Below, in pieces: positions 54,360-63,431 of a DNA stretch of 64,000 bases (position 1 is the first letter of the stretch; the number at the start of each line of letters is the position of its first letter). Under the pieces are notes generated by a model. The model was not told the origin of the DNA. It worked only from the letters and a program-made list of their open reading frames with translations, and did not search any database. This DNA is from Sanguibacter hominis ATCC BAA-789. GTDB taxonomy: Bacteria; Actinomycetota; Actinomycetes; Actinomycetales; Cellulomonadaceae. The DNA lies in contig NZ_JAAXOW010000001.1 in the NCBI RefSeq assembly GCF_012396185.1, forward strand, positions 992,001-1,056,000, written 5' to 3'. The position numbers were made by a program, and so were the translations under genes.

Positions 54360-55628
54360 CTAGCGTTCGAACATCCATCCGCGGTCCGTGAGCATGCGTC
54401 CGAGCGCGAGCCCGATCGCGAGCGCGATGACGATCAGGCCCGCGTCGACGGCGTACCCGAGGGCCGTCGTCGACGCGTGGTCGTTGAGGTAGTAGACGGC
54501 GCGGTACGCCGTCGCGCCGGGCACCATGATGACGACGGCGGGCACGTACACGGTCACGCGCGGCACGTCGATCGCGGGAGCGACAACGGCGGTGATGAGC
54601 CCGACGAGGCATGCCGCGATCGCTGCTGCCGCCTGCGGCGCGAGGCCCTGCTCGACGACGCTGATGCGCAGCACGTTCGCGACCATCCCGATGGTCGCGG
54701 CGCTGAGCGCCATGGTCCACGGGCTGTTGAACATGAGCGCGAACCCGAGCACGCCGAGGAAGCTCGCGACGAGTCGCAGGGTCAGGAGCAGGCCTGTAGG
54801 GATGTCGAGGGGCTGCACGACGTCGGGCGTCACGCCCGCGAGCGTCGACACGCCCCACACGGCGAGCGCAGCCGACATGAGGATCATGACCGCGTACGTC
54901 AGGCGCGCCACACCGGCCGAGTAGTCGAGCTTCGCGAGGTCGAGGGCGCCCGTGACGAGGGGGAAGCCCGGCACGAGGAACAGGACGGCCGACACGTAGC
55001 CGGCCTCGTGGCCGCCCCACGCGGCGACGGTCGAGTCGAGCGCCATCATCAGCCCGAGGTACATGAACGACGCGAGGCACGCGGCCAGCATCGTCACGGC
55101 GAACTGGTTGAAGCCCTTGTGCAGGAGCGTGCGGCGCAGCAGCTGACCAGAGCCGGCCGCAAGGAACACGCCTGCGCACTCGACGGGCCCACCGTTGTTG
55201 AGGAACGCGAACGCCGCGCACGCGACCGCGGCGAACAGGGCGTTCGCCACGCGCCCGTAGAGCAAGGGCTTGGACGCGATCCGGTCCACCCCGCGCTCGA
55301 GCTCCTCGACCGTCGTCTCCTCAGGGAGGGCCGAGACGTAGCGCTCGATCTCCATGAGGCGGTCGGAGTTGACGCCGATCGACCGCACCTCGGTGACCTC
55401 GGTGCGGAAGATGGGGCCTCGGTGCGACGTCGCGGTGATCTCGGTGAGGGTCACGTGCGCCTCGTGCCGCGCCATGCCGAGCGCGCGTGCCGCGCGCTCC
55501 ATGGTCGCCTTGACCCGGTAGCTGCCCGTGCCTGCGGAGAGGCTGAGGCGGCCGAGCCGCAGGACGGCGCCGGACTGTCTGATGAGCCCGACCGGTTCGA
55601 GCTCGTCCTCTGTCGCGGTGGTGTTCAC
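54360..55628 (-). CDS. threonine/serine exporter family protein (ThrE-type)
   Basis: 422 residues. N-terminal ThrP-like soluble and membrane region (DUF1212-type; EAHVTLTEITATSHRG, then helices) and C-terminal ThrE_2-type helices, about ten in total, in a single fused chain as in Corynebacterium ThrE. Exports threonine and serine by proton exchange in characterised members. GTG 55628 follows GGGAGGG; the longer frame overlaps a tRNA-Ser gene and is rejected. It lies between two tRNA-Ser genes on the same strand. Confidence 0.9.
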   Translation of the reverse strand: MNTTATEDELEPVGLIRQSGAVLRLGRLSLSAGTGSYRVKATMERAARALGMARHEAHVTLTEITATSHRGPIFRTEVTEVRSIGVNSDRLMEIERYVSALPEETTVEELERGVDRIASKPLLYGRVANALFAAVACAAFAFLNNGGPVECAGVFLAAGSGQLLRRTLLHKGFNQFAVTMLAACLASFMYLGLMMALDSTVAAWGGHEAGYVSAVLFLVPGFPLVTGALDLAKLDYSAGVARLTYAVMILMSAALAVWGVSTLAGVTPDVVQPLDIPTGLLLTLRLVASFLGVLGFALMFNSPWTMALSAATIGMVANVLRISVVEQGLAPQAAAAIAACLVGLITAVVAPAIDVPRVTVYVPAVVIMVPGATAYRAVYYLNDHASTTALGYAVDAGLIVIALAIGLALGRMLTDRGWMFER

Positions 55629-55703
55629 GGGGACATCATCCCTCCCGTGACGGCGCGGAGGCGGGACCATCCTCCCCTCGGGCCCGTCGCGGCGAGGAGT
55701 ACG

Positions 55704-55736
55704 ACGAAGGCCGCGCCTGTGCGGCGCGGCCTTCGT
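55704..55736 (-). terminator. terminator of tRNA-Ser(TGA)
   Basis: Perfect 14-bp stem ACGAAGGCCGCGCC / GGCGCGGCCTTCGT with a 5-nt loop, 6 bp past the tRNA 3' end. Confidence 0.85.
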
Positions 55737-55742
55737 CGATGG

Positions 55743-55827
55743 CGGAGGGCGAGGGATTCGAACCCCCGGTCCCTTGCGGGACAACGGTTTTCAAGACCGT
55801 CACATTAGGCCGCTCTGTCAGCCCTCC
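55743..55827 (-). tRNA. tRNA-Ser (anticodon TGA)
   Basis: 85 nt class II tRNA. Acceptor GGAGGGC/GCCCTCC, discriminator G, anticodon loop CTTGAAA, variable arm TGTCCC...GGGAC, T-loop TTCGAAT. No encoded CCA. Confidence 0.96.
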
Positions 55828-55860
55828 TCGCGCCACATTCTGCCACGGAGGACCCGCGCC

Positions 55861-56304
55861 TCAGACCCACCAGGCGTCGTCGCGGCCCGGGCTGAGGACA
55901 TCGAGGGCATACATGCGCGCGAGGCGCGCCAGGTCGCGCTCGTACGTCACCATCGTCGTGATCTCGTGGTGCACGACGGCGAGGCCGAGGTGCAGGGCGT
56001 CGAACGGCCCGAGGACGGGCGTGACGAGCGGCGACACGGTCATCGCCCGGTCCGGGATCCGCAGGACGGTCAGCCGCGGCACGAGCTGACGCACCGTCTC
56101 GCGGGCCTCTGGTCCGAGCGGGTCCGCCGTCCGACGCAGCTGCACCAGGCCGATCTCCGTGACAGCGACGTCAGGCTCGTGCTCGCCAAGCCATGCCCGC
56201 CAGGCGAGCGCCTCCCCCACGATCGCAGGATCCTCGCCGGGCAGGAGCGGGTACGAGGAGTCGACGACCGTCAGCCGCAGCGCCGAGCCGTCGACGAGAA
56301 ACAC
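55861..56304 (-). CDS. PIN-like domain protein
   Basis: 147 residues from GTG 56304, chosen because GGAGG lies 5 bp upstream and the PIN strand begins at once (VFLVDGSALRL, with the first acidic residue). The later family features FDALHLGLAV and TYERDLARLA are present. VapC-like RNases share this fold. No antitoxin gene is adjacent: upstream is a terminator and the conservon, downstream a tRNA. So it is an orphan PIN protein; toxin activity is not established. Confidence 0.75.
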   Translation of the reverse strand: MFLVDGSALRLTVVDSSYPLLPGEDPAIVGEALAWRAWLGEHEPDVAVTEIGLVQLRRTADPLGPEARETVRQLVPRLTVLRIPDRAMTVSPLVTPVLGPFDALHLGLAVVHHEITTMVTYERDLARLARMYALDVLSPGRDDAWWV

Positions 56305-56366
56305 GGCAACCTCCGTCGCACGCGCGGGCCCTTCCCGCGGACGGGACGAATCTACCCGAGACGACA

Positions 56367-56403
56367 CCGGCCGGGGCCGTCGACGAACGACGGCCCCGGC
56401 CGG
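56367..56403 (-). terminator. terminator of the conservon operon
   Basis: Perfect 16-bp stem CCGGCCGGGGCCGTCG / CGACGGCCCCGGCCGG with a 5-nt loop, 21 bp after the cvnD stop. Confidence 0.85.
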
Positions 56404-56424
56404 GGACTACAGCTTTGCGGAGGC

Positions 56425-57024
56425 TCAGGCGGCGCGCAGGCGCGCCATCGCGAGCTGGACGAGCGAGATCAGCGTCTGCTTCGTCGCCGCACGCGAGCGT
56501 GCGTCCGTGTACAGCATCGGGACGTGCGCAGGGACCTGCAGGGCCTCACGGACGTCCTCGAGGCGGTGCTTGGCCACACCGTCGAAGCAGTTGACGCCCA
56601 CGACGAACGGGATGCCCCGCGACTCGAAGTAGTCGATCGCCGGGAAGCACTGCTCGAGGCGGTCGGTGTCGACGAGCACGACGGCGCCGATCGCGCCGCG
56701 CACCAGGTCGTCCCACATGAAAAGGAAGCGGTCCTGGCCGGGGGTGCCGAAGAGGTACAGCCACAGCGAGCTCGAGAGCTCGATGCGACCGAAGTCCATG
56801 GCGACCGTGGTCGTCGTCTTGCGGTCGGTCACGCCACCGGCGTCGTCGACGCCGACGGAGTGCTCGGTCATCGCGGCCTCGGTGTTGAGGGGCTCGATGT
56901 CAGAGATGGAGCCGATGAACGTCGTCTTGCCCACTGCGAAGCCACCTGCGACGACGATCTTGACGACCGTAGGGGCAGGCGCGTGCGGCGTGACGGACGC
57001 GGACTCAGAGGGAGGAAATGCCAT
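56425..57024 (-). CDS. cvnD: conservon GTP-binding protein (CvnD-type small GTPase)
   Basis: 199-residue Ras-like GTPase. P-loop GGFAVGKTT with Lys33, switch region RKTTTTVAMDFGRI, G3 FGTPGQDRF and a GVNCFD element in place of NKxD. Conservon GTPases act with the CvnA sensor, CvnB and CvnC at the membrane. ATG 57024 has GGAGAG 8 bp upstream and overlaps the cvnC end by 20 nt; GTG 57033 is too close to that site. Confidence 0.95.
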   Translation of the reverse strand: MAFPPSESASVTPHAPAPTVVKIVVAGGFAVGKTTFIGSISDIEPLNTEAAMTEHSVGVDDAGGVTDRKTTTTVAMDFGRIELSSSLWLYLFGTPGQDRFLFMWDDLVRGAIGAVVLVDTDRLEQCFPAIDYFESRGIPFVVGVNCFDGVAKHRLEDVREALQVPAHVPMLYTDARSRAATKQTLISLVQLAMARLRAA

Positions 57025-57409
57025 TGAGAACACTCTCCAACACGCTCAGGGACAGGGCCGGGTTCTGGTGGCCAGGCTGGCCGTGACCCGTGTGGACGTT
57101 GACGGGCGCCGCGGTGTGCACCTTGATGTAACCGTCGTCGGCGAGGTCGGCGATGACGACACGAACCACGCCGATCGGCATGCGCAGGAGCGCCGAGAGC
57201 TCCGCGACCGAGACGTAGTTCAGCGCCGCATGGCGGATGATCTCGCGCTTCTCGGGCGTCAGACGCGTTCCGGTGACAGCACCGGGCATCGCCTCGACGA
57301 GCGCCTCCAGGGGGAGGTCGGACGTCGCGGACCGGACACGGCCGCCCGTGACTGTGTAGGGCCGGACGGTCGAGCTCTCGAACTCGTGACCGTCGTGCGA
57401 GCTAGACAT
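57005..57409 (-). CDS. cvnC: conservon DUF742 protein (CvnC-type)
   Basis: 134 residues. DUF742 core VRPYTVTGGRVRS and a winged-helix-like segment ALNYVSVAELSALLRMPIGV then VVIADLADDGYIKVH. GGGAGA precedes ATG 57409. Proposed to link the sensor and the GTPase, possibly binding DNA or protein. It lies 11 bp after cvnB and overlaps cvnD. Confidence 0.95.
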   Translation of the reverse strand: MSSSHDGHEFESSTVRPYTVTGGRVRSATSDLPLEALVEAMPGAVTGTRLTPEKREIIRHAALNYVSVAELSALLRMPIGVVRVVIADLADDGYIKVHTAAPVNVHTGHGQPGHQNPALSLSVLESVLNGISSL

Positions 57410-57420
57410 GTGAATCTCCC

Positions 57421-57864
57421 TCAGCCAAGAAGACGAGTCGCACCGTCGACGGGAAGGTTGCCGCGCATCTCGGTGATGAGCTGCGGAGTCAGCGTGGCCT
57501 CGGTGCGCGAGACGAGCAGAGCCATCTCGTAGCCGATGAGGCCGACGTCGCAGGTGGACTCTGCCACCGCAGCGAGCACGGAACCATTGGACACGTTCAT
57601 GAGGAACAGGAACGCGTCGTCCATCTCGATGATGGACTGGCGGACGTTCCCAGCCTCGAGCTGGCGCGCGGCACCACGCGTCAGGGAGGACATGCCAGAC
57701 ACGATAGCGGCAAGCTGGTCGCCGGAGGTCCGGTCCAGGTTCTCCGACATCGCCATGAGCAGACCGTCCGCAGAGACGACGAGCGTGTGGCGGGTGCCGG
57801 CAACTGTCCTGACGAAGTTGTCGAGCAACCACCCGAAGTTGGTTGCCTCAGTACTGATGGACAC
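57421..57864 (-). CDS. cvnB: conservon roadblock/LC7 protein (CvnB-type)
   Basis: 147 residues, roadblock/LC7 fold (NFGWLLDNFVRTVAGTRHTL; VVSADGLLMAMSE; GNVRQSIIEMDDAFLFLM). Such proteins regulate small GTPases such as CvnD. GTG 57864 has AAGGAG 5 bp upstream. 20 bp after cvnA. Confidence 0.95.
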   Translation of the reverse strand: MSISTEATNFGWLLDNFVRTVAGTRHTLVVSADGLLMAMSENLDRTSGDQLAAIVSGMSSLTRGAARQLEAGNVRQSIIEMDDAFLFLMNVSNGSVLAAVAESTCDVGLIGYEMALLVSRTEATLTPQLITEMRGNLPVDGATRLLG

Positions 57865-57884
57865 TTTCTCTCCTTCTTCCAGAG

Positions 57885-60800
57885 TCAACGCGACTGTGGT
57901 GCGGGGTCGTGGGTCGGTTCATGGACATCTTGCGCCGGACTTCCGTCGCCCTCCTGGCGTGCCCGGTTGGTGGCACTCACGAAGGACGACAGTCGCGACC
58001 GGAGCTCTGCCGCGTCGCGGCTGATCTTGGAAGAGCCCTCGTCCGGAAGTGTAGAGGCAGGCACCTCCGTCCGGACTCGCTTGGTGAGGTTGCTGCTCGC
58101 CGCGGTGCCGGCCATCTGGTTCGGCCGGTACGAGGAGAGCTGGCTGAGCTCGGCCAGCGCCTGCTCCTGGATCCCGGCCTGCAGTGCGAGCCGGGCAGAG
58201 AGCTCTGCGTCCAGCTCGCCCACTCCCCAGCTGGTGCGCTGGGCATCGGGGGAAGCCGGAGCGGCAGGCGCGGACGGCGCCACGGGTGCGGCGTCGTCCC
58301 TCGGACCGAAGAATGCGGTGGCCGACGGCGCGGCACGGCCCACGGTCTCAGCCGCCGACGCGACGGTCGCACCGAACGCGGGAGGCGAGTAGGTGAAGCC
58401 GTCGGGCTCGATCGCCTGGGGCGTGAACGTGGACGGCGTACGACGCTCGAGCGGCGCAGCGTCCATGGACGCCGCGGGCGTCCGCGTCGGCATGGGCGGC
58501 GCAGCCTGCGGTGCGAACGCTGCGGGAGCCTCGAATGCCGGGGCGGCCTGCGGCTCAGGCTGGAAGGCCGCGGGGGCAGGGGCGGACGGCGCGGGCGCCA
58601 TCCCCCATCCGGCCGGCTCGTGCGACACAGGTGCGGGCGGCGGCGTGACAGCCGGCGCGTCCTCACCCTTCTTCTTGCGCTTGCGACCGAAGAGGCCACG
58701 CTTCTTCTCGGGCTCGGCGGCGGGCGCCGGGGCCGCGGCGGCCGGTGCGGCGCCGAGGACGTCGCTGAAGCTCGGCAGCGCGGCACCCGAAGGGCTGACG
58801 GCGAACGGAGCGATGTCAGCGCTCGCCGCGGGCATCGGCAGGAAGCCTGCGTCTTGGACGGGCGCGGGCTCAGCCGGAGCGACGTACTGCGGGGCTTCCT
58901 GCTGAGGCGCCTCGTACTGCGGAGCCTCGTACTGCGGAGCTGCAACCTCTGCCTGCGGCGCCTCGAACGACTCATACGCCTGCGGCGCGGGCTCGTTCGC
59001 GTAGCCGACAGGCTCCGCCGGGTACTCCTCGACGGGCGCGTCGTCGTACGCGACGTCGGCGGCGAGATCAGGAACCTCGAGCTCGTCCTCGACGAGGCCG
59101 GGGATCGCGAAACCGAGCGCGGGGTCGATCTCTGCGACCGGCACGGCGTCGACCACCGTCTGGTCGACGACGGGCTCCGGCTCGTAGGCGGGAGCCGCGT
59201 CGCCCTGCGCGACCGTCTCGGCGTTCGCGTCGTCGTAGCGGGCATAGCGGCCCCGACGCGTCGGGACGTCCGGGTACGCCTCGTCGTCGATCTCCGCAGC
59301 AGACGCGATCGAACCGACGTGCGCACCGAGGGTGCGCAGCCTGTCGTCGTCACGCGTCGGAGCGGGCAGCTCAGACGCGTGGGTCGGCTGCCACGCGGCG
59401 CTCTCGGCATCGTGGAAGGCGCCGAGGTCGGGCTGGTCCGCGACGGACGCGACCGCGTCCTCGAGACCACCGGCGACGCTCGGGTTCCACGCGTCGGCGA
59501 GCGCCTGCACGGCCGCGTCCTGGTGCTGGCCGCGCATCGGCAGGTCGGGCTCGACGGACGGGATCGCCTGAGCCGCGGGGGGCTCGACGGCGGGCACCGA
59601 CGTCTCTGGCTCCTGCTCGTGAGCGGTGCGGGGCTCGATGGACTCGCCCATGAACTCGAGCGAGCGGCGCGTACGGAAGTTCGAGAACACCGCGGCACGC
59701 TCAGGCACGGGTGCGACCGGACCGGTCTCGTCGAGGCCCGGCTCTCCCCCGACCGAGGCGGAGGGCGCCGTCGGGGCAGCGCTGCGCGTCGGCAGCACCG
59801 ACCCGCGGGTGGGCAGGTTGCCGCCGCCACGGGTCGGCAGGCCGCCGCCACGCGTCGGGAGCGACGACGGGCCAGCGACGTTGCTCGGCGGGGTCCACAG
59901 CTCGTCAGCACCGGCGACGAAGTCGCTCGGCAGCTCGGACGCGGCGAGCTCGGGGAGGACGATGTCCGCCTCGGGCAGCGCGCCGAGCGAGGCGCTGGGC
60001 GCGGCAGCCTCGGGGGTGACGCGAGTCTTGCGACGCGGCATGCCCGTGCTCGTGGAGCCGTCGGTGAGCGCGTCGAGGTCGACGGGGACCGCGACGGGCG
60101 GCTCGGGCTCGACGTTGCGACGGGTCGAGAGGGGCTGCGCGGCCGTGGGCTCGGGAGCGACCCAGGCGTCGGTGGCCTGACGGTTGTCCTTGCTCAGGAC
60201 GTCCACGGGCTCGTCGAGCGGGACCTCGTCGGCTGCGATGAACAGTGCACGCGGCAGCATGACGCGGGCGAGCGTGCCCTGACGGTCCTCAGGCCGCGAG
60301 AAGCGCACGGAAGCGCCGAGCTTGTAGGCGAGTCGACCGACCACGTAGAGGCCGAGACGCTGCGACCCGACGATCTCGCTCGCGGCGTACGTGGACGCCT
60401 TCTCGTTGGCTTCGTCGAGCTCCTCGTCGCTCATGCCGAGGCCTTCGTCGAGCACGGCGACCGTGTACCAGCGCAGGTCCTCCTCGACCGTCACGACGAC
60501 GGGCGTGCCCGGGTCGGAGAAGACGGTCGCGTTCTCGAGGAGCTCGGCGATCAGGTGCGCTGCGGGAAGCGCGTTGTGACCGAGCATGAGCGGGTCGACG
60601 TGCAGGTCGAGCTCGACGCGCTCGTACAGCTCGATCTCAGAGGAGGCCGTACGGACGACGTCGGAGAGCGGCATCGCTGCGCGGACGCGACGTCCCGACT
60701 CGATGCCGGCGAGGACGAGGAGCGACTCGGCGTTACGACGCATTCGCGTCGCCAGGTGGTCGAGACGGAAGAGGTTGGAGAGCGTGCCGGGGTCTTCCTC

Positions 60801-62138
60801 GGAGCGCTCGAGCTCGTCGAGGAACACGAGCTGGCGGTTGAGGAGCACCTGGTCGCGACGCGCGACGTTGATGAACATCTCGGCGATCGAGCCACGCAGG
60901 AGGGCCTGCTCTCGCGCGACGCGGAGGGTCACGGCGTTCACCTCGTTGAACGCGGCGGCCAGGCGGCCGACCTCGTCCTGCGAGGTGACCTCGATCTTCT
61001 CGACGGAGATGTCGGGGCTCTTGCCAGGCTCGGCGACCTCGTCGACGATGCGCGGCAGCTCGTCGCGGACTCGGCCAGCAGCCTCCGTGAGGCGACGCAG
61101 CGGCTCGGTGATCGTCCGCGCGACGGTGAGCGCGATGACGACGGACACGGCGACCGCGGCGAGCGCGGCGGCGAGCGTGAGGAGCAGCGAACGGGTCGCG
61201 GCGTCCTCGGCCGAGTTCCCGTACTCGACGGCGCGGGCCCGCAGGTCGTCGCGCACCTTGAGGATCCGCTCGTTCTCGGCCGCAGCGTTGGCTTCCCACT
61301 GGGTCCGGTACTGCAACGGGATTGAGTTCGGGGCTGCCTGGAGCAGGCCGTCACGGGCGGTCTGGAACGAGGAGGTGAGCTCCGGGATCGCGACGCCCTC
61401 GATACCGAGGTCGTCGACGGTCCGGATCGCGTCGGTGCGCACCGACGTACCTTGGGCCATCTGGACCGCGACGGCGCGGCGGTCGACCTCGGTGTCGCGG
61501 CCGGCGTTGGAGTCCTCGATGAGGATGTGGCCGGACTGCGCCTCGACCTTCATGTTGTCCAGCAGTCGGTTCGTGTTCGTGTACGCGACCACGAAGGTGC
61601 CGAGGCCACGGTCGCGCACCGTGGTCGAGAGGATGTCACCGAGGTCGAGCTGAGCGTCGATGATCGTGTCGTAGTACGACATGAGGTTACGGATGGTCGT
61701 ACCGCCACCGGTCGTACCCCAGTTGACGCGCTGGTCGACGAGGCTTCGCGCGAGCGCGATCGCGGCAGGCTCCCGCGCACGGACCGCCTCGGCCATCGTC
61801 TCGTTGACTGCGGCGCTGTCGCTCTTGCGGTCCATCTGCCGCAGGGCGCGGTCGAGCTTGCTGATCGCGTCGTCGGTCGCCTTGCGGGCTTCACCGAGCT
61901 CCGCGGCGTAGGCGGTTCGGCCTGTGGCCACGGAGACCGAGGTCCAGCGCTCCTCCTGGAGGGCGCCGATGAGCTCGTCCTGGACGACGACGGCTCCGAG
62001 GTAGCTGCTCTGCAGCCGCGAGTACTGCCACGTGTCGTATGCGACGACGACGAGGTAACCGGCGCCAAGAACCAGGACGAGCACCGGCACGGCCAGTGTC
62101 GCCAGGATCTTTCCGCGCACCCCTAGTCTGCGGAGCAT
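57885..62138 (-). CDS. cvnA: conservon sensor histidine kinase with nitrate/nitrite-type (NIT) sensor domain and long disordered tail
   Basis: 1,417 residues. TM1 (about 10-34), external NIT-like helical domain (about 50-300), TM2 (316-340), HAMP, a dimerisation helix with His461 (LDHLATRMRRNAESLLVLAG) and HATPase with N-box AELLENATVFSD (Asn536) and DEGLGM. Residues about 640-1417 are a Pro/Ala/Glu-rich disordered region with repeated RGG-like LPTRGGG units (bases 59800-59875) and repeated PQYEAP blocks (58880-58950). Conservon kinases often lack clear autophosphorylation. The ligand is unproven. ATG 62138 follows GAGAGG. Confidence 0.95.
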   Translation of the reverse strand: MLRRLGVRGKILATLAVPVLVLVLGAGYLVVVAYDTWQYSRLQSSYLGAVVVQDELIGALQEERWTSVSVATGRTAYAAELGEARKATDDAISKLDRALRQMDRKSDSAAVNETMAEAVRAREPAAIALARSLVDQRVNWGTTGGGTTIRNLMSYYDTIIDAQLDLGDILSTTVRDRGLGTFVVAYTNTNRLLDNMKVEAQSGHILIEDSNAGRDTEVDRRAVAVQMAQGTSVRTDAIRTVDDLGIEGVAIPELTSSFQTARDGLLQAAPNSIPLQYRTQWEANAAAENERILKVRDDLRARAVEYGNSAEDAATRSLLLTLAAALAAVAVSVVIALTVARTITEPLRRLTEAAGRVRDELPRIVDEVAEPGKSPDISVEKIEVTSQDEVGRLAAAFNEVNAVTLRVAREQALLRGSIAEMFINVARRDQVLLNRQLVFLDELERSEEDPGTLSNLFRLDHLATRMRRNAESLLVLAGIESGRRVRAAMPLSDVVRTASSEIELYERVELDLHVDPLMLGHNALPAAHLIAELLENATVFSDPGTPVVVTVEEDLRWYTVAVLDEGLGMSDEELDEANEKASTYAASEIVGSQRLGLYVVGRLAYKLGASVRFSRPEDRQGTLARVMLPRALFIAADEVPLDEPVDVLSKDNRQATDAWVAPEPTAAQPLSTRRNVEPEPPVAVPVDLDALTDGSTSTGMPRRKTRVTPEAAAPSASLGALPEADIVLPELAASELPSDFVAGADELWTPPSNVAGPSSLPTRGGGLPTRGGGNLPTRGSVLPTRSAAPTAPSASVGGEPGLDETGPVAPVPERAAVFSNFRTRRSLEFMGESIEPRTAHEQEPETSVPAVEPPAAQAIPSVEPDLPMRGQHQDAAVQALADAWNPSVAGGLEDAVASVADQPDLGAFHDAESAAWQPTHASELPAPTRDDDRLRTLGAHVGSIASAAEIDDEAYPDVPTRRGRYARYDDANAETVAQGDAAPAYEPEPVVDQTVVDAVPVAEIDPALGFAIPGLVEDELEVPDLAADVAYDDAPVEEYPAEPVGYANEPAPQAYESFEAPQAEVAAPQYEAPQYEAPQQEAPQYVAPAEPAPVQDAGFLPMPAASADIAPFAVSPSGAALPSFSDVLGAAPAAAAPAPAAEPEKKRGLFGRKRKKKGEDAPAVTPPPAPVSHEPAGWGMAPAPSAPAPAAFQPEPQAAPAFEAPAAFAPQAAPPMPTRTPAASMDAAPLERRTPSTFTPQAIEPDGFTYSPPAFGATVASAAETVGRAAPSATAFFGPRDDAAPVAPSAPAAPASPDAQRTSWGVGELDAELSARLALQAGIQEQALAELSQLSSYRPNQMAGTAASSNLTKRVRTEVPASTLPDEGSSKISRDAAELRSRLSSFVSATNRARQEGDGSPAQDVHEPTHDPAPQSR

Positions 62139-62348
62139 CGGTACCTCTCTCGTCCTTGTCACGGAGGGCCCACGGGAGGCGTCTCCCAGCTCGCGGCCCA
62201 GGCAGGTCGCGCGCTGTTCTCAATGAATCGGCATGTTGGGCCGGTTCCATTAGCAGAGCGCGACCTCGGATGACGAGGCACCACCCCGAAGGCGGGGAAA
62301 ACACCCAAACTTCCTCTCGCCGGGTGGTGACGGCGTGGCAGAACTAGG

Positions 62349-63359
62349 ATGTGCGCCGTGCGCATTATCACAGCATGCCCCGCCCAGAAGGAAGCCGGGG
62401 CGATCCTGGCTGTGCAGGATTCACCCGATCCGGTGCTTGCGGACGACGGCGTGCTGGTCTCCGTCGCCGCTGCGGGGGTCAACCCGGCAGACCTGCTGCA
62501 GGTCGCCGGCGCGTACCCTCCGCCGCCCGGCGCGCCGTCCTGGCCCGGCCTCGAGGTCGCTGGGCTGATCGTCGCGACCGGCCCTCTCGTCCGCGGGTGG
62601 GCGGTCGGAGACAGGGTCGCGGCTCTGCTCTCCGGCGGCGGCTACGCGGAGCTCGCCGCGGTCTCGGCGTCGCAGCTGCTGCCTGTCCCCGACACGGTCT
62701 CGGACGTCGCGGCCGCCGCTCTGCCCGAAGGCCTCGCGACGGCGTGGTCCAACCTCGTCGACGTCGGAGGCATGCAGCCTGACAACGTCGTCCTCGTCCA
62801 CGGCGCGACGGGCGGGGTCGGTTCGCTCGCCGCTCAGCTCGCCGTCGCGCGCGGCGCGAAGGTCGTCGCCGTCGCGGGCGGCGCCGAGCGCGCGCACCGG
62901 CTGCGGGAGCTCCTCGCAGCAGTGCCGGGCACGCACGAGCCCGTCGTCGTGGACCGGACGACCGAGGACTTCGTCGCCGCGTGCCACACCCTCGGCGGCG
63001 CCGACGTCGTGCTCGACGTCGTCGGCGCGGCCAACCTCGGGAGGAACGTCGATGCGCTCGCCACCGGCGGCAGGCTCGTCGTGATCGGCTTGCAGCGTGG
63101 GCGCAAGGGCGAGCTCGACCTCGGCGCGCTGCTGGCCAAGCGCGCGAGCGTGCACGGCACGACGCTGCGGGCGCGGCCGCTCGACGAGAAGGCGGCGATC
63201 ATGGCCGCGGTCCGCGAGGAGGTGTGGCCTCTCGTCGTCGACGGCACGATCACGCCCGTCGTCCATGCGACCTTCCCGCTCGAGGACGCACAGCAGGCGC
63301 ACGAGACCGTCAGGAGCGGCTCGCCGTTCGGCAAGGTCGTCCTCGTCCGCCACGGCTGA
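62349..63359 (+). CDS. NAD(P)H quinone oxidoreductase (zinc-free MDR)
   Basis: 336 residues. The opening ADDGVLVSVAAAGVNPADLL, YPPPPGAPSWPGLEVAG and nucleotide-binding GATGGVGSLAAQLA match the QOR/PIG3-type group. Zinc ligands are absent, as expected. It reduces quinones or enones with NAD(P)H. ATG 62349 and GTG 62358 are possible starts; GTG lies 7 nt after TAGGAT (62345-62350), favouring a leaderless start there. Divergent from the conservon. Confidence 0.92.
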   Translation: MCAVRIITACPAQKEAGAILAVQDSPDPVLADDGVLVSVAAAGVNPADLLQVAGAYPPPPGAPSWPGLEVAGLIVATGPLVRGWAVGDRVAALLSGGGYAELAAVSASQLLPVPDTVSDVAAAALPEGLATAWSNLVDVGGMQPDNVVLVHGATGGVGSLAAQLAVARGAKVVAVAGGAERAHRLRELLAAVPGTHEPVVVDRTTEDFVAACHTLGGADVVLDVVGAANLGRNVDALATGGRLVVIGLQRGRKGELDLGALLAKRASVHGTTLRARPLDEKAAIMAAVREEVWPLVVDGTITPVVHATFPLEDAQQAHETVRSGSPFGKVVLVRHG

Positions 63360-63380
63360 GCGCCGCCCGAGAGCAGACGA

Positions 63381-63416
63381 CGAGGGGGCCGGGTCTGTGC
63401 AGACCCGGCCCCCTCG
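63381..63416. terminator. bidirectional terminator
   Basis: Perfect 17-bp stem CGAGGGGGCCGGGTCTG / CAGACCCGGCCCCCTCG with a 2-nt loop, between the convergent quinone oxidoreductase and ABC permease genes. Confidence 0.9.
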
Positions 63417-63431
63417 TGCGTACGTACGGCG

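Noticed and set aside
54310-55784. integration of a mobile element at the tRNA cluster
   Set aside because: No integrase, direct repeat of a tRNA end or change in composition was found around the tRNA genes.
57909-61325. 1,138-codon plus-strand open frame
   Set aside because: Antisense to cvnA, which has all kinase motifs; the Arg/Gly-rich product is an artefact of base composition.
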